From the NCBI RefSeq assembly GCF_000247815.1, contig NC_021674.1, forward strand, positions 27,623,763 to 27,687,762: a DNA stretch of 64,000 nucleotides, written 5' to 3'. Source of the DNA: Ficedula albicollis. Taxonomy: Eukaryota; Chordata; Aves; Passeriformes; Muscicapidae. The position numbers were made by a program, and so were the translations under genes. Every line of letters starts with the position of its first letter. Position 1 is the stretch's first letter. Shown here one piece after another: positions 34,907 to 48,529 of the stretch. A model generated the notes under the pieces. The model did not search any database. It saw nothing but the letters and a program-made list of their open reading frames with translations, and was not told the DNA's origin.

Positions 34907-37900
34907 TTATCATCATCACATCACACAGAAAAGTCACAGATGTTGGTTTTGTTTCACAACAAGAGATAGCAGTAGTATAAAAACAAAAGTTAAAATGGCC
35001 TAAGATATACAACAAGCACATACAAAAAAACAGTCCCATTTTTCTTAGTTGAAAAGTTAAGAATAAGGAAGAGATTGTTAGCCATAATTCTCCTTGTTTT
35101 GCCACTAACATTACATTAAAACGTTCTTAATATAGTGAGACTGGTGCATAACCATCAATATTTTAACAAGTTTTCAAAACACCAGAGAACTATCATAATA
35201 ACCAAAATCTGCAATTTGTCTTTTGAGCTACTGAAGCAGTTGTGCTCTGGTTCTGCTCAGAAACAGTATTTATTTCAAATGTCACTGTAAAAAATACAAA
35301 AGAAATTTTATTTGATTACTTAATTTTCGTAATTTAATATTGATATCCCCCAACAAAGCAGCTGCAGAAGCACAGCAAGAGGATAAAGTAATAGAGTATA
35401 ATGAAGCAAAATCATCTGATGAGGACATCCTATTACAGTTACGTGAGATTTCCACAATGTTTATCTGCATTTCAATTACAATATTGCTTCCTTTAATACA
35501 CGTAGCAAGGTTATAAACTAATTCCATATTTGATCCTAACTCTGATTGTTTTCCATTAATCTGAGAAGGAGAACTGTCAAGAATATTCAAGGTCTATGTT
35601 AATTAAATATAATCTACTTAAAAGGTTCTGTGACTTGCTGAACTAAATCTGAATCCTGTAAATCTGAAGTTCCATTCAACAGCATAGAGTTCTATACAGG
35701 TATGCAACTATATAAAAGTGGGAATACATTTGCATACAGATATTTTAGTAAATGCCAAGCAAATCAGCTTTCCAAAGTTTTAATCACGTGTACCAGACTA
35801 TCAACCTACTGCTTGCTCTAACCCATAGTAGTAGGAATGTGGTTGCTCCCTTTCTGGATAAAGGGAGGGCTTCGAGGGAAACAAAGGTTTGTATGGGAAG
35901 GTCATAGCAAGCCATTTCCTTCACTCAAATCATACTAAATCATACAATTTACATCCAATTATGGAAACAAGCTTTTTTCTGCCTTAAAATCGGCTATGAT
36001 AAATACCCAACTGTCACTTGCTTGCTAGATGAAGGAGATTCCCACATATTTACACACCACAGAAGATAAATTGTTTGTTTCAAAATAATAGCATTCTGTT
36101 GTTTTCAGTCTGCATTCTCAAGGAATGCACATATTTGTACATACAACTCAATTCATAGGCACACATGTATGTATAAATATGTACACCATTAATTAGAATT
36201 AAATAATTCTACTTAAATTCACCTAAAAGATAACATTAAAAATTATTTTATATTAACATCATAATTATTAGATTTTAAGTGCTAAGGCCAAAAGCATATT
36301 AACTCTTTTTTTTTAATATCCTTATATTTTTTTATCCTTACTTTATAAGGATCACTGAACATGTCCATGCTCATAGACAAAGGTGAATAGACACTCTGCT
36401 GGATTTTGTCTAAAAATCAACAGAGTTGTTTTTAAACTACTTAATTACTACTAATATTAAAGAAAATACTCTTGGCAAAGTCTTAATCATAAAAAAATAG
36501 CTTTTCCTCTTCCCTCCAAAAAAAAAAGACTCAGAGCTACTGTAGCGTTTCTTAATTGATGGCAAATTTAAAAGGACCTCTGCATGGTTCTGCTCTGCAC
36601 TCATAGTAGTCAAAGAATGAATAAACATTTATCCAAAACAAAAGAAAACGTTGCCCATGAGAAGCAATGTACCACTAGCAGGGAAGGGATATATGAGTGA
36701 CATGTCCACTATTTAATTTCTTAAATCATGTTACAGCAATTTTTCAGCTTGTGAATTTTTACATGTCAAATAAAAATCAGTATTTACTAATTAACTAATA
36801 TTTTAAGAGGGAATACAGAGTTATTGAGGAAAAATAAATAAAAGCTAAGCAATAGAAAGTTATAATTAGGATACTTTTGATCACCAAAAATATCAGTTCC
36901 CTCTCTCTTCTCTCTTTAACATTTCTAGTTTGTTGATGAACGAACCGTGTTTGGCATAATTAACACTAAGATCTTCAGAACTCAATGACTGAAAATAATC
37001 ACTTCTCTCCTTTCTTTCCTGAGTACGCTGAAGCCCAACCTAAAGATTTAGAGCTGACTGGACAAATATAAAGGATGTCAGAAACAGTGACCGCTGACAT
37101 GCCATTCAAGGCACATGGAAAAGAGTTCAGGCTTGAATGCCTCTAAACTGCTCATTGGTAAGATCAGCTATCACTGAGACACAGTGTAAGTCAGCACAAT
37201 TCACTGAGCCTGCTATGACCTTAAAATCATTGCTCCTGGGGCATGTTCATCCACCAATTAGTTTATACGCTCACTGGAAATCCATTGCTCAGTAAATGCA
37301 CTGGTCTCTCATTCCACGGTGTTGATGAAGTGTGTGTGATGGCTTTCTCTTCACAACTTGACCCCTAAAGCTGACCCATCTGGAACTGAAGTATTCATGC
37401 CACTTGAGCACATCCTTGGTTATCACAGAGTCTGATATTTTCTTTAAAAACACCATTACTCACATTTTTTCCCTCTTAGTTAAAAATCTTTTACAGCCAA
37501 TAAAATACAGAACATTTTAGGGGTAAGAAATTTAGTACATGGTATGCTGAAGTACATCTGTAAAGGGAAATTAGTTTTAGTGGAAATCGGGTTTTACAAA
37601 ACTTGGTATGACAACTGCAAATAATGTTCTGCTCAGGGAACAGCTTTTTAAGCCCAAATATTAATTCAATTAATATTAATTATATGTCTTGCTATGAATG
37701 TCATGAAAATTTAAAAAAAAAAAGAAACACAACCAACAGCATAAAAACCCCAAACCCAAACAAACAACAAAAAAACTCACGGGCACAGCAGTGTTATAAC
37801 TATCATCAAAACACAGTAAGAGGTATTTTTCTCTTAGGCATTTAATTATTAGGCTATTTAAATATTACATCATTAAAAGCACAGTGTCCATTGCGTATTT

Positions 37901-38041
37901 CTCTCTACAGCATATTCTTATCTTACCCTAGGTCTCCAAGTGTATTATGGCCTCATTGCCACCAAATTTCAGACTAAAAATTAACAAAAAAATATCGCAA
38001 AAGATGAACAAATAAAATTAAGTTCCCCCACTAGGCTATTC

Positions 38042-38075
38042 TACAGTTTGGGATTAATTACAGTTTAGGATTAAT
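38042..38075. repeat. 17-bp tandem duplication
   Basis: TACAGTTTGGGATTAAT is followed directly by the same unit with one G-to-A change. Confidence 0.8.
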
Positions 38076-40461
38076 TAGGTACTATCAGTGTTTCTTGCTA
38101 GTAAGAACAACAACTCACCTAACTGAGCAGAGTAAAAAACAAATCTACTATGTTACTCACTGTGACTCTCTTGGATGTTCTTCAGAGAAGGAAAAAAATA
38201 CTATGAATGTATTTGGTAAAAAAAAAATTACTGTACTGATTTATTCAGGATTAAAAAAAAAGGTACATTTTTCAGATTTTGATGAAATTCTGAGATTATT
38301 CTGCCTTTTCCTTTTCTGTGAGAGTAGGGTTTTTAGTGCATGGAGGTAAGGATTTTATCTTCTTTCTTTTTTCACATCTCTCAACTTCTTTTAGTGAGAA
38401 ATGGAAAATGCAAACGCAATACTGAATTTAAAAATGTTTTAAAAAAACCCAAAACCAACAAACAAAAATCCACAAAGCTGTTAGCTAACTTGTTTTCTGG
38501 AAAATGAAAGCAATTAACAGCAAGACTTGTTAAACAATCTGAACAAAATTTTTCTTGCTCTTCTTAATTAGAGTGTAAGTTCAGCCCCAAGAGGAACCTC
38601 TGCCGTTGTAATGCAAAGTAATGTCAGACTTAATAAAAATCCTACATCAGCTTTAAAACTACATGAATAAAAAGAAAAATACTAGTTTTATATATAGACA
38701 TAGTATAGTGGAAGGTTAAGCTACATTTCAAATGCTAAGTGTAAGCAGAAACAGCTATGACAGAAAAATGTTGTGATCTAGTTCTTATTTAAATACCTGA
38801 AAAAAAAATAAAATTATTAACAGTTAAAGTGGGCCTATGAAAATGTTAAAAGGTAAAAGAGTCTGTAAATCAAAAAAAAAGCAATAAAAAACTCAAAGGG
38901 AAAATGCAGAACTAGAAAACTTCAGATTAGAAATAAGACACTTATTTTAATTAGATAACTGAAAGATTTGTATGACAAGGAAGTTCATTATCCATCTCTT
39001 TGAGTCTTTAAATAAAAATAATGTATCTTTCTAAAAGCCATATTCCATTTCATCAAGAAGTTATGTAATTCATAAAGATATTATTAAGGGCTCAAACTCT
39101 CAATCAAATTCCTGCATCACCGCCAGTTACCTGTCATCACCTGAATCACGGTAACTTAGCCTCTGACAAAGCAAAATTTCTCTGACAACGTATCACGGGT
39201 TATCCTAGGTTGAAACTTCAGTCACATTCTCTGACTTGTAAAGAGAGTACAGCTAATCATGATGATCTTCAACACTTTGGGTGAAATTCTGATTCTATGC
39301 AGGCAAGAGAAAGGCTGCTGTGATTGTATGAGATATTGTACAACTGAAAACTTAAGTCCTTCACCTGCTACCAATGTTACACTAAGTAAAGCTTCATGAC
39401 CCTTTGTAGCTCCTTCCTATACCTGGAGGTAAAGGATGTTTGCTTTGTCTTGTATCTCTACTTGATACTTTCAGTAATAAACAGTAATATATTTTAAAGA
39501 AGAAAAATCAGATTTTTAAAGAAAATTTGTTGTAATTGTATCTTTTCCAATATAAAACTTCTCTTATGTTTGTCCATAAAAGGGAGTGGCTGGAATCCTC
39601 TCAAGCAGTTTTCCAACCATAAATTAGGATTATTAATTACATCAAAGTAACTGCAGTAGATTTCATAGTCATTCATGAGACTTATTCATAGGATTTGTGC
39701 TACTTGACCACAATAGATGGGAAGGGTGACCTGATCTTTAGGAGAAGACAGTACAAGTAACACCCAGAATACTGCCATATACAACAAAATAAGTGTTGTG
39801 AACTGACAGTAATCACAGTGGTCTGATTCAGTGGATTGATATAACACACCGCCATCAAAGACAGAAGGTCCTTTCTTCCCTTTGCCCCCTACCATTCTTC
39901 TGGCCACAGGGTCCTGTAAGACACTCACTCTGCTCGTAGAAACTGGTACTTGCTGAACATCTCCTTTAGTTCATTTACTGAATTTGCAGAAAATTCAGTA
40001 ATATTTTCTTCAGCATTAGTAAATTGCATCAGCTCATTAAAGAACATCTTCCAGCACACGAGTTGAGTAGCTGAAAAGACAAAAAGGACTGAGGAGGAAG
40101 GTGCTCAGAAGAAAAGATAAGCACCATGAAAGCTTTCTGCAACAGCAACTTATCAAACATTCAGTTCATAAATGTATAAGCCTGAAAACATGGCCTAGCT
40201 TATTTCTTTCTTTCAGAAAGAAAAGGCATCATAATGATAATCACTAACAGATTATGGATTTAAGAACATTCTGAGAGGAAGAAAACCACTGATGCTACAT
40301 AAGCATGAAGTATACTGCTGCAATCAAATAGTTCTTAGCCCACTGACTGAAAATTTTGTGCTTAGATAAATTAAAAACCTGAATATTGAACTTCAGTTCA
40401 TCCACTTTAAAACAAAAAGTAGCAAAACTTTTACAGATTTATAATTTAAGGCAGTAAACAC

Positions 40462-40511
40462 ACAACTCAAGAACAACACAAAGAATACAACTCAAGAATA
40501 ACACAAACTGC
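40462..40511. repeat. 25-bp tandem duplication
   Basis: Two abutting copies starting ACAACTCAAGAA, with one clear C/T difference plus changes at the unit end. Confidence 0.8.
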
Positions 40512-41375
40512 ATCCAATTCAAAATGTTCAGGTTCAAATTAACTGTTATCTACTGAATTTTCTACAATTTAGGATGGACATGCAAAGTTTTATTTGTAGT
40601 TAATTTGAGCTAAGCATGGCCTGCTCTTAAAACACAGCAGTCCTGTTCTTTTCCTCTCCTGACATACTTCAATGTTTCCCATGCAACTGCTCAGCAAGTT
40701 GGATTAGAGAGCTGATCCAGCTGAAAACTAACTCTACCAAAACAAAAATAAGATTAGAAGATCATCTGGCACTAAATGTGCAGCCTTGTAGTGACTGTAT
40801 TTGACATCAAGATTAGGATAAAGCCATAAAACAGATGAAGTTGAATAATGAACCACCTGAATCAAATGTAGTCTGGACTTACAGGAGGTTTAGCATATAA
40901 TGTAGTATTTTCTCTTCCTACACTTATATGCTGTAGACCTTAAATCTAGTTTTAGGTTTTATTTCCATTTTCCATTTATATCATATTTCTGTTTTCTTAC
41001 TCTGAGTTTGGGGGGTTTTTGTCTTCTTGTGTCTTTCACGGGCGTGTGATTTCTTGTCCTTAGTCACTGTTGATAGGTGATTGCAAAAGCTGACGCTGGT
41101 ATACACTGAACAATCATTTCTCTTAAAATTAGCTTCTTCCATTGTTAAAGAAGCATGCAGCACAAATGCTTCATTTCAAGCTTGTGCAAGTTTTATCCTG
41201 AAAACTATGTGCTTCATTGTCCCAGAGAAATAGAGCTGTCTTCAGTTGTTATGAACAAGGGCAGGCTCAGAAGCACTGACACTTGACCCAGTGAAGTTCT
41301 TGCAGTGTAACAGGTTGAGAAATGGGAAAACAAGTTGTGAAAATAAATGTCCAAACTACATCTGCTCTAGCAGGT

Positions 41376-41549
41376 TTGAAATTCTGATCAATTTTAAATT
41401 ATTTTAAGTATTCAACTAGATTTTTCCCACTGAAAACCAGTTAAAGTTTTTCAAAATATGAATTGAAATTCTGATCAATTTTAAATTATTTTAAGTATTC
41501 AACTAGATTTTTCCCACTGAAAAACAGTTAAAGTTTTTCAAAATATGAA
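41376..41549. repeat. Tandem duplication, two copies of 87 bp
   Basis: Copies at 41376-41462 and 41463-41549 differ by a single substitution (AACC versus AAAC near the end), which makes it one of the most recent-looking pairs in the window. Confidence 0.96.
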
Positions 41550-41559
41550 GGAAGTTTTC

Positions 41560-43070
41560 ATGCTAAAATTAATTTTTGTGCATTCATTCCAGTAAAGCAA
41601 TATAGAAGCAAACCCTGTTTTGGGATACTGTAGTGGTTTTGATATACTTAAAATCAAATCTCTCTTAGTAATAACTGAAATTCTTGAGGAAAGGGCTGAA
41701 ATAATGTATTTTTAATACAGACGTGATGTTCAATTCACAGCATACATATATATAAATACATATGTAAGACATTAAAAAATGCATGTAGGATATACATAGA
41801 AAGAAAGGTAAGAGATTTTTATCTCCATCAAAACACTCTTCATGGAAATTCACCGTCAAGTGCAGCAGATATTGTCTAGCCTTACATAAATACAGTCCTT
41901 AAACTTAACAAAATGCTAAGCATTGGACTTCAGTCCTAGCAAGGCAGAGGTCTTAACAGAAAGATCCAATGGGGCATTTCAGAAGATCAACAATTCACCA
42001 TTCATTACCCCCTATAAAACAAAATGCTCTACAGTGGTGGGGACAGAGAACCTGACAGAGAAGAGGAAAGAATGCTGAACCTCAAGCTATTCACAGGCCA
42101 GGATTACAACAGGCTTTTATTTAGTACTGGGAAGGAAGTCACTGCTATGATAAAGAAAAAAAAAAGGGGGGGGTGCTAAGATGTAGCAAAAATAAATTAC
42201 TTATATAATTTTCCAAGTAGTAGCTACCAGTAGGCTCCATTTTGAAATTAAATGGAGGCTTTATATGAGCACATTCTGTCTGTAAAAGTTAGTTATTAGA
42301 CAAGATACACCCTAAACCCTGCCTTCTTTAATTAGACATCTAAGATGCAGCTGCACAGAAACATAGTTTTACCATAAAAAGTTTGAAGTAGGCCACAACA
42401 CCTAACACTGATAAGACAGTTACCATAGAATTATAATACCAAAATCAAACATGCATTTCCTTTATAATTTTGCAGAATTATACTGAAACAGACAAAGCTT
42501 TTCAAAGCTCCTTCTGACCCACAAGAAATAACTGAGTATCATTCTGCAGTCCATACTATACGCCTTCTCTTGGTTTAAACATTGTTTTCTCCTTTCAAAG
42601 ATGAAAATATGTCTGCAATTTTACTGTGTATGCGAAAGTCACAAAGTACTAATTTTACTTCCATTTGCATAATCTGGGAGGCTGTGCTGAAGATTAGCCA
42701 TTATCAAATTATTTTATGCCAAAACTGTTTTTTGCATCTAAGAAAATGTAACAGTACAGCAAATACAGGCTCTAGGAAGTACACTGAACAGCAAGTGAGG
42801 AGGTTTCATTGTTCACTGTCAGAGCATCCTGATCTGCATGAGCAACCTTTTCTTCTGATCTGACCTCAGTGCAAAGATAATGCCTTTCAAGTGTGGTGAC
42901 TAAACCTGTTAAACTATAAACGACAAAAACGTACAAAATTGTTGCAGAAGTAACAAAGAGCAGTTATATGCAAAACCTACAACTAAATTAACAAACTAAC
43001 AATCTCCCTCCTGGAAAATGTTAAATCGCTCTTCTTCAACAGCTGCTGAATGACAGTAAGAAAGAGGCCA
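41560..43070. other. Non-coding stretch, nothing named
   Basis: AT-rich unique sequence between two tandem duplications, with an irregular AT repeat near 41745-41765. No gene, RNA or transposon was recognised. Confidence 0.45.
42156..42173. repeat. A10G8 homopolymer junction
   Basis: A run of A's passes directly into a run of G's. It is simple sequence and a likely site of sequencing error. Confidence 0.85.
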
Positions 43071-43076
43071 CACCAA

Positions 43077-43276
43077 CGTGCTCATAAATTTGCTATTATT
43101 CTAAGCATTTCCTTTTTAGTTTATAAGAAAGTATTGAAAACCAATATATTGTAGTATTAAACATAAACTTTAAGCCACACCAACGTGCTCATAAATTTGC
43201 TATTATTCTAAGCATTTCCTTTTTAGTTTATAAGAAAGTATTGAAAACCAATATATTGTAGTATTGAACTTTAAGG
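43077..43276. repeat. Tandem duplication, period 97 bp
   Basis: The copy starting at 43077 and the copy starting at 43174 are identical over about 85 bases. They then diverge by a small indel, and both resume with AACTTTAA. Confidence 0.95.
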
Positions 43277-43739
43277 TGTCCCTTAGATTTTAATGATTCA
43301 TGTTGCACTGATTTTATATTAAGTGGAAATTTATGAATACGTAAGTACAAACTCATCCAGTTTTCCAGAGTTTAAAAGACACAACAGTTTAGGGAAACAT
43401 TTGGAGCACTAATGAATGTCAAAAAGGCTTCACTTCATCAGATATTTTGGGGAAGATTTCCTATTTTCTTTGCTAACAGAGAGTTCCACATAATTCTGAA
43501 TATAATCAGGAGGAGAAGGGGAGGAAAAAAAAGCAAGACAACAACACAGCCTGTAAAAAATCTCACCTTGTGAGTCATTAACCAGCAGAAAAAAAAAATA
43601 GGTACTAAGCCACAAGCTGCTCAACAGGTCTTCAAGAGACAGTTAAAGTTACAGCAGGCAATCCTCTCCCATACAGAAAAGAAACATTATTTCTATTTGA
43701 CAAGATCCCTTGTAGAACTTTACACTCCCAATCTTGGTC

Positions 43740-43835
43740 TTACACGCTAATTTTCATAACTGAAGTAAAACTCAGAGATAAAATCCTTTACACGCTAATT
43801 TTCATAACTGAAGTAAAACTTAGAGATAAAATCCT
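43740..43835. repeat. Tandem duplication, two copies of 48 bp
   Basis: Copies at 43740-43787 and 43788-43835 differ by one C/T change. Confidence 0.95.
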
Positions 43836-43839
43836 CAAT

Positions 43840-46800
43840 AACGTATTCAAATAAGGAAGCTCTAAACTTACTAATTAGGGGACAAAAAAGCCCCATCAGA
43901 AATGACAAAAGTTAGGCAGTGAGCTCAAACTTTTTGGTGGTAGCCAATCAACCCCAAATCACAGTGCAGGCATTTTGAAGTGATGCTTTGAGCACAGTCA
44001 GTAAGTGACAGCTGACTAAAAATAAACAGGTCTGGAATGGAACATCAGAAGAGACTCAACTGGGTCAGAGTTGCCCTTACTTAGCAGAGGCAGGAATTCT
44101 CTGCAACAACCCAAGAAGCATAGGGAGCAGATGTCCCCTCGCTCCTGTCACCCTTTCTGCCAGGGGAAAAGAAACTTCATCTGCTGCTGCTTCAGTGGGT
44201 ACCAGTGGCACAAACCTTGAGGCCCCCTTTGACCATGTGGGAGCACAAGAAACTGCTTCAACCACTCACTGCTCAAGTGGAGGACAGGTCATTCAGAAAA
44301 GGACATGGTACTATACCAAACTAGGGATGTGAATGCACCAGAAACTAAAAGCTTCCATTTCCCATTTTTGTAGACTATAAAAAAAAAAAAAAATGCCAGT
44401 CACATAACTGAGATCTGCAGGCAAAAATTTCATAGGCATTATCAGGGATCTGAGAACTACTTATGCCATTAATTAATTATTTTATTACTTCATATTCCTT
44501 CCAATAATATATTTTTGATTCATCCATCTAAAAGACGTCAATTTCTGTCTTGAAATCTAGTATGCTTATTTTTCTATGTTAAAATGGCATGGTCTCCCAA
44601 GATGACAACGGAAAAAATGCATTTTATATGCCTATAATAATAAATATTTTAGTCTAAGAATAACAATTTATAAAGCACTTACCCTGGGCAAGAGCACCCT
44701 TTTAATCTACAGTGACATTGTGACATTGATTTATGTGCAGTACTGCACCTACACCAGTGAGAAATATTTAATATCATAATAGTGCTTAAAATATTATAAG
44801 CTGTAGCCCTAGTTTTAAAATAGTCTCAAAGACAAAATGCAGCAAATTGGAAAATTAAATATCCCTGAACCCACTCTTAGAAGATTAACCATTTGGAAGA
44901 TATTTTTAGCTGTAAAATTTGGAAGTGGCTTCATTAGTCAATTCTTTCATTACCAAGACCTAAAAAGGAAATTCTAGTATTTTTAATTATTTTTTAAAAA
45001 AAGTTCAAGCACTATAGAAAGAACATATAATTATTTTATTTTTCAAGAAGATCTAGATATTCTAGTACATGGATACTCTTTCTAAGTGCATGTGTTCCCA
45101 GAAATGGGTAAATTTTGCTGGCATTTTGAATTACTAGGATTTTGCACAACCACAAAATTAACAAATTATTGTTGTCACATTTTGGAAAATGAGTGTACAG
45201 TCCTTAAGCCTGCACCCTGTAAGGCTATTACAATTTTTCTTGTATTTTAGTATTCCTGATATGATTTTCTGAATATTTTAAATAAATATTGAGTTGAATC
45301 TCTACTTGAAGCTTTAAGTCTCCTCTGTCCCTCACATAAAAATAGAACTTCATTTTATGATTAAAAAAATCTTGCTTCAAAAAGACTATATAAATTTAGT
45401 TTTGCTAAATATCTTTTGCAGAACATGGAAGGTTTTGGTTTCAATGTGGAAACAGAATAGTGACAGAAAAATTGTTATTTTTTTATCCACCCAACCATTC
45501 AGTTTTCAGATTTGCATCCAGTTATTCACCTTATAAAGACATTATGACTGTTATTATGTGAAAACAAATTCACCTAAAAACTTCAAAATTATTTCTTCTT
45601 GCGTAACAACATCACCAATTATTGTTTTCTAAATTTATTCTCTCTAAAGCAGCCCTTGGAATCCAATGAAGTTGCACAGCTACTGCTGAATGCAATCACA
45701 TTTCATGCCTCTACCAAAGCTATTAGAGCACACATAAATGGTGCTCCTTTATAATAGACTTCGCATCAGGAAAACAGAAGAACCCAACCATCTATAAATT
45801 TTAAAGAGCGTTACAATCTGATCTGACATTGAACAATGTCGTTCTAACAGCAGTGATTAGAAAATACCAAGTAGTCGTTAATTCACTACAGGTGAAAAGT
45901 TGTCTGTTTTGTTCCACCATATTTTCACAAGGGCACACACCAAATTTGTGTTCTTATTAACTGTTCCTTGTGGGTGTTCAGGATGACACGAAAGCCACAG
46001 TCAACTCCAGGGCTGAGAAAAATGGGGTCTGCAGCTGTACGGTGGTTAGTGCTGCTGGCATAACACGTCTCGTGGTGACCAACACACTTTAATAATGACA
46101 GGATTTCACTAAGCTTGCTTTATTATATTATGCTCTTAAAATGCATCAAAGAACAACATCATCCCTAAGCTCTGAATTATTATCAGTGAGCTGCAGTTAA
46201 GGATAAGAAGTGTTGCTAAGTTTTGCATAATGCTTGCTGTTACAAATAAGCGCTGCTTTGCCATTCTTCTAAAAATGCCATTTAAGGGTTTCAACAGTTC
46301 TGCTAAACCTAGACTGTAAGTGCCATGCTTGAATCTATTTTTTTGGAAATATGCCCAACAATAAATGATCCACAATGATCTGAGGACAGCACTCTCATCC
46401 AAGAACTTAATCAGATTAATGATGTATTTGTTTTATAAAAATGACTAACATTAAGCTTGAGAATACCTAATTTACATATTAAATGGTTGAAGGGGACAAA
46501 AAAATACCAGTGGTTTTATAAAATTAAGATTACAAAATTGCCTATTGTCTTGAAAATCTGTAACTAAATTGCAGAGATGCAAAATAATAAATAAGTGTTC
46601 ATTAGCAGTGTTTATGTAAATTCACTAGTTGATGTTTAGTTGTTCAAAAGATTTAATGATGTTTACATTTATGTGGAATTTATTAAGAGCAATGTTGATC
46701 TCATAACATAGCAATGGCAGTAACACCAACATCACATACAGAACTCTGCAGTTCTTTTGACCTAAGGAATATAATTAATACTTTAAAAAATTTCACCTCA

Positions 46801-47250
46801 GAATTTAAATGTTGAATGGAGCACTGAGAAGAGGTGTGAAAGCACAGTTTTATATAAACAGAGACACCTAACCAAATGAATTAAATTATAAATGATCTTA
46901 TAGGGTTGATCTGATCTCCTTATGCGGTTAAGAAGAAAAAAAGTTACCTTATTGCACCTTAACGTTACCTCATTAATTTTTTTAATGTTTTAAATACTTA
47001 GTGTTTCTCCACCAGCTTCATAATTACATTAAAATATAACAATTATTAATCAGACTGTCAAGAAATAAAAAATAGATCTTATACAATGAATTCGTATGCA
47101 AGTGAGTTACTTAAATAAAATACTGAAGAATATGATTTATCAGCAAAATATAGCATTTTTGTTTTGCCACATCAAAAGCAAGTTAACTCTTTAATTTGTG
47201 AACTGGCAGACCCTGTCTATTTCCAAACCCCAGTGGTTTAAACTGTACAT
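43840..47250. other. Non-coding stretch with one GC-raised patch
   Basis: Mostly AT-rich unique sequence. The patch at about 44040-44290 has higher GC and an open minus frame of 62 codons but no recognised identity. An A15 run lies at 44379-44393. The segments at 45640-45780 and 46600-46720 have the even texture of conserved non-coding DNA, without firm motifs. Confidence 0.45.
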
Positions 47251-47257
47251 CAAAAAA

Positions 47258-47343
47258 CAACGAGAAACACAAAATAACCTGTAGAAGATCAAAATAACAA
47301 CAACGAGAAACACAAAATAACCTGTAGAAGATCAAAATAACCA
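47258..47343. repeat. Tandem duplication, two copies of 43 bp
   Basis: Copies at 47258-47300 and 47301-47343 differ only in the second-last base of the unit. Confidence 0.95.
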
Positions 47344-47344
47344 G

Positions 47345-48060
47345 TGAAGATCAGGCTGGCATTTGCCACCTGGCACAGTAAACCTAGGCTCTACTGGCAC
47401 GCAACAATTCAACAAGTATCACGTCCCATTCCAAAGACTTCCAGAGAACTTCCCTCCGCCTTCATGTGATGAAAAGTTTCATTTGATAAAACAGATTCTC
47501 ACCTGGAACCCGAGCATTTGTAACACACCAAGATGGTCCAGAAACATACATACGATCCAGGATTCTCCTGGAAACATTCCTAGGCCAAGCAAAGGACACA
47601 GTAGATATGCAATGGCAACCCAAGCTGAAGTACCAGGCAGCACTTTCTAACAGACCCTGATAGTGGTGTAAGAAACATCATCTTCCCCTTAGCAACAGCA
47701 TCACCCCTAACAAGTCAGTATGCCTCATTACAGATACAGGAATGTTTCTCAGAAACCTCCAAAAAGCAGGACCACCGAGAGTAAAAGCAATAAAACAACC
47801 CTTCCTTCTTTTACTGGGAGGGAATGGTGGGAATATTTACAAGAGTTGTTGGTGGCAAAAAAATCTCCTTCAATGAGACTATACTTTCAAACCCAGAAGA
47901 AGAAACTAAAATGAAAGCTCAGTTTCCCCAGAAGACAGGAAGGTGGGGGTGGGAAATCCATGACTTATATGAGGAGTTCAACAAACTTGCTTCCCCACTG
48001 ATGCACAAAACTCGAATTGTTTGGCACTTCTATTGAAAATCCAGACCTACAACTGAGTAG
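47345..48060. other. GC-raised, ORF-richer island without identity
   Basis: Local GC is higher than the flanks, and two successive plus-strand frames are open (47363-47650, then overlapping frames 47720-48036). The peptides are Pro/Ser/Lys-rich and match nothing I recognise. There is no convincing splice structure. An unrecognised old transposon or a dead retrocopy are the likelier explanations. Confidence 0.3.
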
Positions 48061-48435
48061 TATAGGAACAGCAATTGCTGGCAGACTTGTATCAACAGAG
48101 CCCAGCAGTTGGCTCTATTTCAGTTCCTATCTAATCCTTATATTATACTGCGCTCATCACCACAGTATGTGAATTCACACTAATGCGATGTTATAGCTAA
48201 AAAACAAAGCCCACAGCAAAATGTGAGCAACTCAGGAAATCTGCAATTAATATTCCAGCACAGACTCAACTGTGCTCCAACACCCCCCGCCATTCTTTAA
48301 CCGTGAGTTCATTCTAGTCATATTCTGATGTAGGCCACAATGTGATATTAATCCATATGTTTTGACTGATAAATCACCAGCCTATCACAAATGGGACACA
48401 AAGTTCCCCATTGCTTCTACACATCAGAGTAACTG

Positions 48436-48526
48436 TAAGCAACCTGGTCTAGTGAAAGGCATCACTGCCCATGGAGGAGGAATTGGAACTGGATGATCTT
48501 TCCTAAACCATTCCATAATTCTGTGG
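48436..48526 (+). mobile_element. CR1 LINE 3'-terminal scrap
   Basis: Only the last 90 bases of a CR1 remain: GCAACCTGGTCTAGTG, CTGCCCATGGAGGAGG, GGAACTGGATGATC, then CATTCCATAATTCTGTGG, which is a degenerate terminal repeat. The 5' end is truncated immediately before the AACCTGGTC block. Confidence 0.85.
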
Positions 48527-48529
48527 TTT

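Larger units (their letters stand above)
34910..41370. other. Non-coding stretch, AT-rich
   Basis: No gene recognised. Small tandem repeats occur at 38042-38075 (17-bp unit, one mismatch) and 40462-40511 (25-bp unit, one mismatch). A-runs are common on the plus strand, and ORFs here are short or low-complexity. Confidence 0.5.

Noticed and set aside
44379..44393. A15 run as a possible retrogene tail
   Set aside because: No coding body upstream and no flanking target-site duplication.
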